Assembly: GCA_025558095.1 (NCBI GenBank)
Contig: JAIVFI010000025.1
Coordinates: 248,001-312,000, forward strand
From: Hyaloraphidium curvatum
Lineage: Eukaryota > Monoblepharomycota > Hyaloraphidiomycetes > Hyaloraphidiales > Hyaloraphidiaceae
Direction: 5' to 3'
Length of the DNA stretch: 64,000 bases
Below the pieces are notes generated by a model, which was not told the origin of the DNA, made no database searches, and saw only the letters and a list, made by a program, of their open reading frames with translations. The position numbers and the translations under genes are program-made. Of this stretch, positions 29,696-40,830 are shown in pieces. Position 1 is the first letter of the stretch; every line of letters starts with the position of its first letter.

Positions 29696-29767
29696 TAGCC
29701 TCAAACCTGCCTCAGGTTGAGTTGCCTCAAAAAGCTGCCTCAAACCCTGCCTCAAAGCTGCCTATTG
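29696..29767. repeat. Degenerate CTGCCTCAAA simple repeat
   Basis: Six to seven imperfect copies of a ctgcctcaaa-like unit (for example gcctcaaaccctgcctcaaa). It lies between LINE remnants and the eS4 gene. Confidence 0.75.
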
Positions 29768-29950
29768 AGCCACTCTAGGGAGGAGTCGATCTCTGAGCAC
29801 GGATTCCGATTTCTGAGCCCTCCAGCAGCTTGTTGGCCTTGGCCCAGGGAGCTAGCGTTCCAGACCATGGGGACCCCCTGCTGTGCCAACTAAGGACCAT
29901 CGACAAGGACAACAACTGCTGTACAGAGTAGATTTCCGACGGACATACAT
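29768..29950. other. Right edge of the retroelement island and eS4 downstream region
   Basis: About 29835-29870 (cccagggagctagcgttcca) resembles LINE-A near 24450 (cccagggaactagccgagcg), so LINE sequence comes within about 100 bp of the eS4 stop. The last 80 bp are presumably the eS4 3' UTR. Confidence 0.55.
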
Positions 29951-31127
29951 CTACACCTGCGCTGCCCGCTGTTCCCGGCGCCTGTCCCTCTCCTCCGTGA
30001 TGGTAAGCTTGAGACCCTTGCCTGGCAAAGGAAGACACGTTAGCTGGAGAGCCACCACAGGCCACCACAGGTGAGGCAACGCAACGCACCCTTCGGCAGC
30101 GAGATCCACGGCTTGTTGCCCTGCCCAATCACGAACACGTTGCTGATACGCGTCGAGAACGAGCGGTCCAGCGCGTCCTTGACGTGCACAATGTCGAAAC
30201 CTCCGTGGTGCCGCTCCCGGTGGGTGATAATGCCGGCACGCCCGACGTTGTGGCCTCCCGTGATGAAGGCAAGGTTGCCCGTCTCGAACTTGAGGAAGTC
30301 CGTGATCTTGCCCGACTCGATGTCGAACTTGATCGTGTCGTTGACCTTGATGAGCGGGTCGGGGTAACGGATCGTGCGGCCGTCGTGGGTGACGAGGAAG
30401 GGAATGCCCTTGGACCCGACCTGGACGCGCTTGACCTTGCAGAGCTTGTACTGTAGCGGGGGGGAGTTAAGGCGCCTGGACTCTTCGGGGACACGAGAGC
30501 GAGCCAACCTTGCTCTCCTCGGCCGTGATGCGGTGGATCGTGAAGCGACCCTTCACGTCGTAGACCAACCGGAAGTTCTCGCCGGTCTTCTCAATCGAGA
30601 TCACGTCTGCGAACGAACGTCGCTTCAGGACACCGTTCCTAACACACAGGATGGTGGTCCTTACCCATGAACCCGGCGGGGTACGTCGAGTCGGTGCGGA
30701 CCTTCCCGTCCACCTTGATGTAGCGCTGCATCATGATGCTAGTGACCTCCTTCTTCGTCAGGGCGTACTTGAGCCGGTTGCGCAGGAACACGATGAGGGG
30801 CAGGCATTCCCGGAGCTTGTGCGGTCCAGACGACGGCCTCGGAGCCTAAGGAGGGAGGCGGACCGCGATGAGCAGCCGCCCTCTCTCCCGAGCTCCAAAT
30901 CAACCCTTCCGCCCATTGGCCGGCCACGTCCACGCTCGTCGGGCCCATGGATCGAGGGAGGAGCTCCGCCCGCCGCGCTCCGCGCTTCAACGCCCGCTGC
31001 AGCCGTTCCACCGACGTGATCCCCTAATCCTTGCAGCCCAACTCACCCAGGTGCCCGTCAGCTTGTCCAGCATCCAGTGCTTGGGCGCGGCGAGCCGCTT
31101 CAAGTGCTTTTTAGGCCCCCGGGGCAT
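29951..31127 (-). CDS. RPS4: 40S ribosomal protein S4 (eS4)
   Basis: Structural protein of the small ribosomal subunit. Four introns. Exon 1 (31047-31127) reads [20 protein letters not shown] and ends LTGTW. Exon 2 has [20 protein letters not shown], the S4 RNA-binding domain, and [10 protein letters not shown]. Exon 3 has [19 protein letters not shown]. Exon 4 carries the KOW-type segment and [20 protein letters not shown]. The last exon, after an intron within KG/KGLKL, ends [12 protein letters not shown] plus a short tail. The second residue is Pro where most eukaryotes have Ala (MARG). Length is about 260 residues, as usual. Intron 1 (30846-31046) is 201 nt, far longer than others here. 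It is the first host gene right of the retroelement island. Confidence 0.96.
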
Positions 31128-31688
31128 TTTCGCCGCGTCTTTTCGTCAAAGCCCGTCGTAGGTCTTCCGGCTGGGCAGTACCCTCGTGTGCGATCGACGT
31201 GCACACGACCAGCTGCTCCCTCGCTTGAAACGCAGAGCATAGGAGGGAAGAGAACGAGCCTGGTCAGCACGAGCACAACGGCCAACCACGCCCACCCGTC
31301 TGCGTCCACTGCTCCGCCGGCAAGCCGCGTGCCACATCGCCAACCACACAGCATGGCAATTTGCTCGGCGCGGAGGCCCCAGGGAGTTCCAGCCGGCCGT
31401 CCCGCAGGTGCTCCACCGCACGGCATCCCGCGACCGAGTCGTCGCCGGGCCCGCTGACGGCCTCCAGACCCGCCGCAGGCCGGCGAGGCCCGCGGCAGCC
31501 ACAATTCCGTCTCTCGACCGCCAAAGTGCCAAGATACCAACGTTGGGGAAGACCGGGAACGGGTTCGATGGGCGACGCTTGCGGGATTGACTGCAACACC
31601 GACGCCCAAAACGACGGAGCGTACCCCAAGGGTGTAGAAGGGATTCTTGAGAAGGGGCCTCCCCGCCCTCCCACCTCATTTTCGGGCG
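31128..31688. promoter_or_regulatory. Divergent intergenic region eS4 / ALG5
   Basis: 561 bp between two divergent start codons, the longest host promoter region in the window apart from the gap near 46.5 kb. I see no conserved coding sequence; the arginine-rich open frames crossing it are GC-driven. It presumably holds the strong eS4 promoter. Confidence 0.45.
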
Positions 31689-32818
31689 ATGGACTCATCG
31701 TGGCCCACTGTGGTCGCGGCCGCGGCCTCGGCGCTGGCCGTGCTGGGCCTGGCCATCCTGCGGATGCTGAGCCCGACGCCGCGGAAACCGACCGAGTCGG
31801 AGCGCTGCTTCCGGGACTGTCGGACGCGGACGCTGCAGCCGCTCCCCAGCCTGCTCGCGGACGGCGGCACCGTGTCGCTGTCGGTCATCGTGCCGTCGTA
31901 CAACGAGACGAAGCGGCTGGCGGGCATGCTGACCGACGCGCTGCGGTATTGCCGCGCGCGCGAGAAGGAGCGGAAGGGCTTCACGTTCGAGGTCATCGTG
32001 GTCGACGACGGGAGCAGGGACGGCACCTCGGAGTGCGCCCTCGACTTTGCCGCCGCCGCCAACGCGCCGGAGATCCGCGTGCTGACGTTCGAGAGGAACC
32101 GCGGCAAGGGAGGCGCCGTCACGCAGGTCTGGGTTCGGCGCGGCCTGGTTGCTCCCCCCCGGCTCAGACGGCTCGCTGCAGGGCATGCTGCACGCTCGCG
32201 GGGAGTATCTGCTGTTTGCCGACGCGGACGGGGCGACGAGGTTCGACGACTTGACGGCGCTGCTCGACAAGGCCAAGGCGATCGAACGGGACGGGTTGGC
32301 GATCGCCATCGGGTCACGTTCCCACCTTGTCTCCACCGACGCCGTGGTCAAGGTGCGGAGGCACGCGTCTGTCGCCTTCCGCGTGCCTTGACACCGTCCT
32401 GGGACAGCGTTCGGCACTGCGCAACTTCCTGATGAGGGGCTTCCACCTCTACGTCTACATTGTCGGGGTCCGGGACATCGAGGACACTCAGTGCGGCTTC
32501 AAGCTGTTCTCCCGAGCAGCCGCGAAGCTCATTTTCCCGCGCATGCACGTCGAAGGCTGGATATTCGACGTGGAGATCCTGATCCTTGCCGAGAAGATCG
32601 GCATTCCCATAGCCGAAGTGCAGGTCAATTGGCACGAGGTCGACGTGGGTCGATTCTTCGCCGCCGGCCGCCCTTTTGATCACTGATCGTCGATCCAGGG
32701 ATCGAAAATGTCCCTCGCGCGGGACTCTATCGTGATGGCCGTGGATATGCTGATCATTCGATTGAACTATACCCTGGGATTCTGGGCCGTGCCTTCGATA
32801 CCACGTAAAGTTGAATGA
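31689..32818 (+). CDS. ALG5: Dolichyl-phosphate beta-glucosyltransferase
   Basis: Makes dolichyl-phosphate-glucose at the ER for N-glycan precursor assembly. The start at 31689 ([20 protein letters not shown]) gives one N-terminal membrane helix. The GT2 core follows: [38 protein letters not shown], and the metal-binding [10 protein letters not shown]. Further conserved parts are [32 protein letters not shown] and [13 protein letters not shown]. Introns at about 32129-32182, 32351-32406 and 32644-32698 restore the frame. The last one replaces an apparent stop with [15 protein letters not shown] and a final [10 protein letters not shown], matching the family C-terminus. Stop at 32816-32818. 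Convergent with EMC10, 29 bp between stops. Confidence 0.94.
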
Positions 32819-32847
32819 TGAATTAATTGAAACTTCAGGCGACTTCC

Positions 32848-33786
32848 TTAGCGGGCTGCCGCACCCCCTCCACCCCCGGAAGCCCCTCCTCCGCCCTGCG
32901 GCTGGTCTCCGCCCCCTGTAAAGAGCATCACCACCGCGATTGGCACAATGTAGATCCAGTACCTGAGAACGTTCGTCGGCTGGCGCGCGGAAAAGTGTTC
33001 GGGCCACTCACTTCTGCAAGAAGCCGCCCTCGGCCTTCTTCTTCTGCTCCTGCTCCACCACAGCGAGCGATTGCATGACGGGTCTACAGACCGCAGTCAG
33101 CCTAGCACACAGCCGAGCTGGAGTAACGTAACGTTACCTTGCCCCTTGTTCCGTGCGGAGGACCTGGATCGACGTTTTCAGGCTGCAGGGCTGATTATTG
33201 GTGTTCGCGTAAGCTGTTACACATGAAATGTCCTGGCGGTCTCACCTGGTTCTTGACGCAGACGACACATTCGACAAAATCGTCAAAGTGGAACAGAGTC
33301 CCTGGGTCCACGGGTCAGAAAGGCTATCGTAGGGCGGAGCAGTGGAATGTACCGTTGGAATCGAGCCGAAGGATGAGCGTCTCTCTCTCCTTCTTGTCCG
33401 AAGGACACTGCCGATGGATCGGCGCCCGTGAGGCCACCGAGGGGCAACCCGGCTGCGGCAAATAGTACCGCGACAAAGGGCGAAATCCACGTGGAGCCGC
33501 CTTCTTCCGTCAGTTTTGCCCTCGTCGGCGTCCCGGGCGGGCATCCAAGCGCTTCCGCGGCAAAAGCTGGTTGGAACTTCCCCCGAGACTTTCCCCCAGC
33601 GTGCTTCACGAGCACTTGGCCCACGTAGAGTTCGTCACCACCAGAGCAGCGCTCATGGTAGAGTTTGTACTCCCGGATTCCCGAGTCTCCCTCGGCCGAC
33701 GCGCCCGACGCGCCAGCCAATGCGAGCAGCAGGGCGATCAAGATTGCAGGGCATCGCCAGACGCGTTGCGGTCGCCGTCCCGGCAT
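32848..33786 (-). CDS. EMC10: ER membrane protein complex subunit 10
   Basis: Lumenal/membrane subunit of the EMC, which inserts tail-anchored and polytopic proteins in the ER. The N-terminus has a signal peptide (AILIALLLALAGASGASA). A lumenal beta-rich part includes REYKLYHERCSGGDE, GRCKL-like KRAKLTEEG, LILRFDSNGTFHCSAL, and PGTLFHFDDFVECVVCVKNQ. A helix (MQSLAVVEQEQKKKAEGGFL) leads to the C-terminal anchor YWIYIVPIAVVMLFTGGGD and a Gly/Ala-rich tail ending GGGAAAR. The single TM followed by a glycine run is the EMC10 hallmark (animal: YWMYI-P, then GG-QGGGGGG). Four or more short introns are needed and several are not fixed. Identity rests on the C-terminus and the signal peptide. Confidence 0.75.
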
Positions 33787-33864
33787 TACTGGGGGTGAAA
33801 CGCCTGCGCTTGATCGCGGACGTGATCGCGCGCGTCAACAACGCGCAATTCTCTCGACCTCGCT

Positions 33865-35650
33865 CTACATCTCGGCGAGTACATCGCGAAGTGCTACCGC
33901 GAACGCGAATACATCGGCGAACCGGTTGTACAGGGGCGCCGGCGAGATGCGGATCACGTCGGGCGTTCGCACGTCGCAGACGACTCCCTTCGCGGTCAGG
34001 GCGTCGAACACCGGCTCGACCGGCCGTCGGAGGAATTTCAGCGAGATCTGGCAGCCCCGTCGTGACGGTTCCCGGGGTGTGATGATGACGCAGTCCTCGG
34101 GGCTAGTCCATTCGTCAATCAGGAGCTCCAGGTACCCCGTCAGCAGCAGAGATTTGGCGCGCAGATCGGCCATGGAAGTCCGTTCGAAGACGTTCAGGCT
34201 TCCGAGCAGGGAGGTCGTGGCGAGAACGCTGGGGTTGGACAGCTGGTAGCCGGCGGCGCCCGGCAACGCGCTGAAATCGGCACCCATATCGAAGCGGGTT
34301 GTCTGCGGGAGCGTGAGCTAGCTGTCGAGAGAAATGCAATCGAAGGAAGCGCACCTTGTCGTGCCCCCACCAGCCTGCCAAGCTGTGCGCCCGACTTGGC
34401 AGTCAGCTCCCAATTCGGGGCGACGTCGAGCAGAACCCACCGCGGTCTTCTGCCGCCCGAATGCCGTTCGTGGACGAAAGCTCCCGCAATGCCTCCCGGT
34501 CCAGAGTTCAAGTACTTGTACGTGCACTGCGCGAGGTCGGGCACTCGGCGTCAGAATGGACGCGTCGGCGATGGTAGCGAGAACATGCCCAGCACGCAAA
34601 GTCCACGTCCCAGTCGTGAAGCTTGAGTTCGATGTTCCCAACAGCGTGTGCCAGATCGAACCCGACCACGCAACCCTGCGGAAGCCGGGCGCTTCAGCGC
34701 CTTCGCACCGTCCTGCACCGGGCTAGACAGACACACCATCTCGTGCGCCGCGGCGGTGATGCGCTCCATATCGAACGCCTGTCCCGAGTAGTAGTGCACC
34801 CCTCCTATCAGCACGAGCGCGATGCTGTCGCCGTGGGCCCGCAGGAAGGACACGATGTCGTCCTCCTCGATGACGTGGCCGCCGGGCCGCGGGCCCACGG
34901 ACACGAAAGCCTCCTTCGGATCGTAGCCATGAAGCTCAATCTGAGACTGGATGGCGTACTGGGCACGGCGAGCCTCGTCAGCCGCTCCGGGCAGCGAGGG
35001 CGCTGCCGCAACCACGCACACGATCGGAAGGGAAGGCCTTGTCCTCCACCAGGATCTTGTACCGCTCCTTTGTCGGCGTGTAGAAGGAAATCTGCGGCGG
35101 CAGGCAAGTTGCCGCGGACACCGGGGTCTTGGCCGGGGGGCCTCACCATGAGCAGGTGGAGGTTCACGGTGAGGGAGTTCATGATTGCCACCTCCAGAGG
35201 CCTGGCCCCGACGATGCGGGCGCTCTTGGCGACCACCTCCTCGTCCACCGTCACCCACGGCCGCGCGTGCGGGTGGTCAAAGTGGCCGTCGACGCCCCTG
35301 CCTGCCCAGACGTCGAACTCCTCCTCCACCAGCCTGCGCGACTCGCGCGGCAGCAGGCCCAGCGAGTTGCCGCACAGGTACACGAGGTCGCGCGCGGGCG
35401 GCGGCGGAGCGGCGGGCGACGGCGAGGCGGCGGCGTGGGCGCGGCGCGGCGGGATGGCGAACTCGGCGCGGAGGTGCGCGAGCGGGTCGGCGGCGTCCAT
35501 CGCGGCGGCGAACGCGTCCGACGCGGGCGGCACATTGCGGCGCGCGGCCTCTGCGCGCAGCCGCTCGGCCGGCGAGCCCATCGGGGGCAAGTGGGCGCGG
35601 CGGGTGGGCGGCAACGACTGATCCGATCGCCCCTTCGCAGCATCAGTCAC
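33865..35650 (-). CDS. KYNU: Kynureninase (L-kynurenine hydrolase)
   Basis: PLP enzyme cleaving kynurenine/3-hydroxykynurenine to anthranilate/3-hydroxyanthranilate in tryptophan breakdown and de novo NAD synthesis. The first exon has [20 protein letters not shown], then [17 protein letters not shown] and [10 protein letters not shown]. Next come [20 protein letters not shown] and [17 protein letters not shown]-binding residues are visible as [10 protein letters not shown] (Asp) and [10 protein letters not shown] (the Schiff-base Lys). The C-terminal exon has [20 protein letters not shown] and [20 protein letters not shown], ending DVLAEM. About five introns. Two in-frame start candidates exist: 35650, and 35581 (MGSPAERLR). 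The upstream one leaves only 28 bp to the divergent E2 start. Confidence 0.95.
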
Positions 35651-35678
35651 GGCACCGCGTCACCTCCCAGCTCGCCCG

Positions 35679-38299
35679 ATGCTGAGCCGCCCGGCGCTCG
35701 CGGTGGCCGCCGCATCGCGGCTGTCGGCGTGCGCCGCGGCCGCCGCCGTGCGGTTGCCGGCCCCCGCACGCCACCTCGCCATGCTCGGCGGGCCCGCCCG
35801 CCCCCCGCGACTCCCGGCCGCGTAAGACGCGTTGCCCGGCGCATCAGCGGGCCTCGCGTGTGCTGACGGTCGTCGAAGCCTGCCCGGGCGCAGCCTGCCC
35901 GCCGGACGCGTGTTGGACCCCGTGCGCGGCCCTGGCGTCGCGCGAAGGGCCCTCGCCTCGTCAGGTGAACGCGCCCGATCGCGGCATCGCTGGCCTCCGC
36001 CAACGCGCGAACCACCTCCCTCAGCGCTGCCGCCTCACCGGGTGGTCGATCTGCCCGCGATGAGCCCGACAATGAGCGTTGGTCGGTGCCCTCCCGGCCG
36101 TGGCACAGGGCGGGTCAGCTGAGCCGTGTTCCCCAGGCAACGTCGGGCCGTGGAAGAAAAAGGTCGGGGACAAGATCAGCGCCGGGGACGTGCTGGTCGA
36201 GATCGAGACCGACAAGGCCACGGTGCGCCGCCTGCCGCGCCGACCCGGTGGCACTCCAACAACCCGCCCCGCAGATGGATTTTGAGTCGCAGGAGGAGGG
36301 CTTCTTGGCCAAGATTCTGATCGAGGGTGGCGCCAAGGATGTTCCCGTCGGGAAGGTTGGACGCCGCTTTCTTCCCAGGACATGAACTGACGTCTAGGCG
36401 CCATGACCGCTTAGCCGCTTGCTATCTTCGTGGAGAATGCGGGGGACGTGCAGGCCTTTGCCGATTATGTCGTGGATTCCTCGGCGTCGCCTGCCGCTTC
36501 GACACCGGGGTCGGCGCCAGCCCCGGCCGCGGCCGGTCCCGCCCCCAGCAACCCGGACGCCTTCCCTCCGCACCAGGTCATCGGGCTGCCTGCCATGAGC
36601 CCGACCATGGAATCAGGTGGGCGGATGCGCGCTACGCAGTCGGGTGTGGACTAATGCCGATCTCGGTCCAGGCAACGTCGGGGCCTGGAAGAAGAAGGAG
36701 GGGGACAAGGTCAACCCGGGTGATGTCTTGGTCGAAGTCGAGACCGACAAGGCGCAGGTGCGGCCGCAGGAGCCGAAGATTCACGTGCGTACTAAACCGT
36801 TCCCGCCAGATGGACTTTGAGTGCCAGGACGAAGGGTACCTGGCCAAGATCCTTGTGCCTGAAAACACCAAGGACGTGAAGGTCGGCCAGGTGAGCCCAC
36901 CGCTCCCTTTTGCCGGGCCGCTGCTGACGGATGCATCAGCCGCTTGCCATCTTTGTCGCGGATGCCGCAGACGTCCCGAAGTTTGCCTCCTATGTGCCAG
37001 CCGGTACCCCTAGCCCCGCACCGCAGGCTCCTGCTCCGAAACCCGCTGCTGCTGCAGGCAAGTCATCTGGCGTCGCGGGCGTGCTCTGGCCTGACAATGT
37101 TCCAAGTAGCTTCGTCGCCGCCCCCTCCTGCTCCCAAGGCAGGCTCCCCGAAAGCCGCGGCGCCTTCGACCCCCCGCTCTCCTACCGGTAAGTACAAGGA
37201 GCTCGCAACTCGGCCTTAATCTGTGGCTGAACGAGATCGCTTCAGACCGCGTAAAGGCGAGCCCCCTGGCCCGGAAGCTGGCACGAGAAAAGAACGTACC
37301 TCTGGAGGACATTGCCGGCCGCGGTCCGCGCGGCCGGATTGTGAAGGCGGATGTCGACAGCTACACTCCGCGGGCCCAGCCTGCTGGTGCCGTTCCGGCG
37401 AGACCAAGGGCGCCTCGGGTCCGCCCGGCCGAGCCGTTCACGGACGTGCCGTTGACCAACATGCGCAAGGTGGATTCCCCGTCGCAATTGCCCACCCGAA
37501 CGAGTCGTAACCGTCGTTGCGCAGGTGATTGCCAAGCGCCTTTCAGAATCCAAGAACTCGATCCCGCACTTCTATCTGACGATGGAGATCGAAATGGACC
37601 GCGTCTTGAAGTGCGTTGATCCAGGCGGGAGGTGATGATGGCAGCGGTGCTGATGTGGCGTTCCGCCAGGCTCCGCGAGATCCTGAACGCCCAGGCTGCC
37701 GACAAGTACAAGCTGTCCGTGAACGACTTCGTCGTCAAGGCGGCCGCGCTGGCTCTCCGGGAAATGCCCGAAGTCAACTCCGGCTGGAACGGAGAGTCCA
37801 TCAGGCAGTACAACAGCGTGGACATCAGCATCGCCGTCGCCATCGACAGCGGCCTGATCACGCCGATCGTCTTTGATGCGGACTCCAAAGGCATCGCCAC
37901 GATCTCGAACGACATCAAGGATCTGGCCGCGCGAGCCAAGAAGGGCAAGCTCCTACCCCAGGAGTTCCAGGCACGTGGCACGCGAGAGGGGACCGTCGAT
38001 AACTGGGTCTGACCTTCCTCCTTGAACAGGGCGGCTCTTTCTCCATCTCGAACCTGGGGATGTTTGGGATCAGCCATTTCACGGCCATAATCAACCCGCC
38101 CCAGGCATGCATCCTGGCCGTGGGAGGCACCACCCAGAAGGTGGTCCCTGACGAGGAATCCAAGAGCGGCTTCCGAGCTGTCTCGGTGATGAACGTGACG
38201 ATGAGCTGCGACCACAGGGTGGTGGACGGTGCTGTGGGAGCACGGTGGCTGCAGAAGCTGAAGGCGAATTTGGAGCACCCGCTGGGGCTGGTGCTGTAA
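35679..38299 (+). CDS. DLAT: Pyruvate dehydrogenase complex E2, dihydrolipoyl acetyltransferase
   Basis: Mitochondrial core of the pyruvate dehydrogenase complex; transfers acetyl from lipoyl to CoA. The presequence ([20 protein letters not shown]) is spread over three small exons. Two lipoyl domains follow, each in three exon pieces: [35 protein letters not shown]; and [35 protein letters not shown]. The lipoylated Lys is in ETDKA. After a Pro/Ala linker there is an E1/E3-binding domain ([17 protein letters not shown], then [13 protein letters not shown]). The catalytic domain starts [20 protein letters not shown] and carries [20 protein letters not shown] and the active-site [10 protein letters not shown]. 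It ends LEHPLGLVL. The order lipoyl-lipoyl-PSBD-catalytic matches mitochondrial E2. Convergent with SerB, stops 31 bp apart. Confidence 0.95.
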
Positions 38300-38330
38300 A
38301 CCGATGTTGGACTCCGCTCATACACACGGC

Positions 38331-39785
38331 TTAGTCGCTCAGCAGCCCCGCTATTTCCTTGTCGTTGTACCCCAGGAGGTAGAGCACGTTCGTCAGGCTC
38401 TTCTGGTTGATCCTGGCAGGTGCCTTCTCCTGGACCCTCTTCTTTGCGTTGAAGGCAATGCCAAGCCCCGCCTTTGCCAACATCCACAGATCATTGGCAC
38501 CATCGCCCACAGCGATGACCTGCGACATGGTCACATCAACCGCCGCCGCCTTGCGGAACGAGGGGGTTCAACGCACCTGATCGTAGACAAGGGCCTCTGC
38601 TTGCGCCAACACCTCCAGAAGCTCAGCCTTGCGCTCGCCATCGATGATCGGTCCGAGGGTTTTCCCCGTGAAAGTCTTTCCGTCCTCGGACACCTCGAGC
38701 TGAAGCGAATCGTGAAGTTCGCAAGCAGCTATAGACGTGCCAAGCAAGCCGACTCCACCTGGTTAGCAAAGGCGTAATCGAGGTTCAGTTCCGCCTTGAC
38801 GTGCAGCGCGAGCGGCAAGAAGCCCCCTGCGGTCACATCAGTAAGACCTTGCGGGGAACAACCGCAAACGCGCCCCACCGGAAATGACTGCCAACCGGTA
38901 TCCCAAACGCTTCAAGGCTCTACAGAGCTGCCGGGCGCCTTCGGTGAAGACGATCATCTCCCTCACTCTGTCGAGCGTTTCGACGCCCATTCCTGCCAGC
39001 AGAGAAACGCGGCGGCGCAACGATTCCTTGAAATCGATCTCGCCGTTCATGGCGGCCTCGGTGATCGCCTACGAATCACATTACCGCGGTTCCGAGGCCG
39101 CGTTGCAGCGGCTCGGGCTCACCGAGACCTTGTCGACTACACCGGCGTACTTGGCCAATTCGTCGATGACCTCCTGCTGGATGAGCGTCGAGTCCATGTC
39201 AAATACAACGAGCCGTTTGTTCTTTCGGTAAACGTTGTACGGCATTATGGCAATGTCCGTTGCGTGTTCCACGCTCAACTGGAACGTTTTGGCGCGGAAC
39301 TCGGCCATGTCCGTCGCTCGGGGAACAGTCAGCCTGAAATCGGCCACGCGGATGCTGCCCTCGTTCAGCCGCTCCACCCTGTCGATCTGTATGTCGAAGC
39401 TGTCCAGCAAGGAGGTCCAAAGATGGAGGAATTGAGGGGACAAGCCGTGCTCGTTCAGCGTCGTCGCCGAGAGCTTTGTCCGCTGGTTGCCCTCCAAGGA
39501 TGTCCGCCGAGATTCGTCCAATTCATAGCGGATGATACAGTCCGAGGACCGCGCGATGTCCGAGAGCTCCTCCAGGACACGTTTCGGGTCCCCGCCGGCG
39601 GAAAAGGTGACCGCCAGCTGCATGTCCGCCCAAGTCGATTGGGACAGGGAAAAATCGTCCACGTCGCAGTCCCGGGCAGCAAGGCAGGCCATTGCCTTTG
39701 CTACAATGTCCGTCCCGTGTTTCCCCGAGAAAGAAACGTACACCCGGCTGGGACGCGTGGTCCCGTTCAGCACCGGGCTCGACAT
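38331..39785 (-). CDS. SERB: Phosphoserine phosphatase, SerB type with ACT-like N-terminus
   Basis: Dephosphorylates phosphoserine, the last step of the phosphorylated serine pathway, whose first enzyme is encoded at 6645-8361. The N-terminal exon carries ACT-like segments (VYVSFSGKHGTDIVAKAMAC, then ADMQLAVTFSAGGDP). The HAD core has nucleophile motif VFDMDSTLIQQEVIDELAKY, the cap region AAMNGEIDFKESLRRRVSLL, motif II ALKRLGYRLAVISGG, and motif III AVGDGANDLWMLAKAGLGIA. It ends EIAGLLSD. Four introns of about 50-70 nt. The bacterial/mycobacterial-like ACT-HAD layout differs from the short animal PSPH. The start (MSSPVLNGTT) opens the first exon. Confidence 0.93.
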
Positions 39786-40007
39786 GCCCGGATAGTTTCC
39801 GACTATTGAATGCAGTGTTTTCCGTCTCCTTCTGTCAAATCAGAGCCCGGGCACTACCGGCGGCAGGGCCTGGGGTTGTTGGTGGAAGCGTGATGGGCAG
39901 TCACACCCCCGTTCGAACCCTTCCGGACGCAGGAGCCGCATTTCCCTGGGTGTGCCATCGCAGCCCCTCAAGCCCGCTGTTCGAATTATTCGCGGTCCGC
40001 GGCAACC

Positions 40008-40759
40008 ATGGGCGAAGTGGTCCTCGACCCGGAGATCAAGGAGGCGTGAGGACAAGGCGTTGCGACTCCGACGGACTCCGACCGACAGCTATTCATTCAG
40101 ATACGAGGCAGTCCGATCTGATGACGATAAGACCGACTGGTTGCTAGCTGTATATGAAGATGGCAAAAAGGATTCGCTGAAACTGGCGGGCAAAGGCACC
40201 GGAGGCGGGTGGAGCGACCGGAGTCACTGGATGCTTGCGAACCTAGCGCAGGCCTCGAGGCGCTGAAGGCCGAACTCAAGGACGACGCCTGTGCTTACGG
40301 TTACATCGGAATGGACGTCGGAAATGACGAGCTGAGCATCAGACGGAAGGTGCGTCCATGATTGACAGCGCAGGACTCTCCCCGGCCCTAACTTCGACCT
40401 CTCCAGTTTGTTCTGGTCTCGTGGACGCCTGCAAACGTGTCTGTGATGCGGCGCGCAAAGGTGTCGGTGCACCTGGCCGGGGTCAAGAAGGTGAGGACCT
40501 CGATCGGCAGCTTCTTCTACCCCTTTGACCACGTCGCAATCGCCGGGGCTCCTAACCACGACAACACGTGCGCCGCAAGGTTTTGAGCGTGTTCTCGATT
40601 GAGGCGCCGGCTTCGACACTCCAGGATCTCGACTACAAGGAGATCGAGACGAGGTACGTGCCAACTTCTGACTGGAGGCCGGAAAGACCTTCTCACAGCT
40701 GGAACTGGTCCAGGGTGAAGAAGAGCATGGGTGCGAACTACGATGGGCAGGCCCGATAA
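40008..40759 (+). CDS. COTL1: Coactosin-like actin-binding protein (ADF-H domain)
   Basis: Binds F-actin and protects it from capping in the cytoplasm. Exon 1 is MGEVVLDPEIKEA; a 55-nt intron then gives AYEAVRSDDDKTDWLLAVYE, the classical coactosin start. Further exons carry DDACAYGYIGMDVGNDELSI, FVLVSWTPANVSVMRRAKVS and HLAGVKKV, matching the actin-binding helix region of coactosin. The C-terminal exon ends KSMGANYDGQAR, close to the GANYDAQ of animal coactosin. Four introns, one of which (near 40216-40258) I could not place with both good sites and frame. Cofilin is less likely because of the GANYD end and the absence of a cofilin N-terminus. Convergent with MDM12, 71 bp between stops. Confidence 0.85.
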
Positions 40760-40830
40760 CATACCCTGGTGTAGAGACGACGGGTGGCGCTCTGTAGCCG
40801 TCGCTGGGGACTCCGGGCGGTTTCCGTAAC

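Noticed and set aside
30846-31046. snoRNA in eS4 intron 1
   Set aside because: No RUGAUGA/CUGA box pair or H/ACA hairpin signature found; kept only as a length anomaly.
34623-35621. 332-residue plus-strand frame antisense to kynureninase
   Set aside because: Arg/Ser/Thr-rich shadow of the kynureninase exons.
35679-36050. A third lipoyl domain at the E2 N-terminus
   Set aside because: The small exons before the first SPTMS encode an Ala/Arg-rich presequence and linker without ETDKA or MDF motifs.
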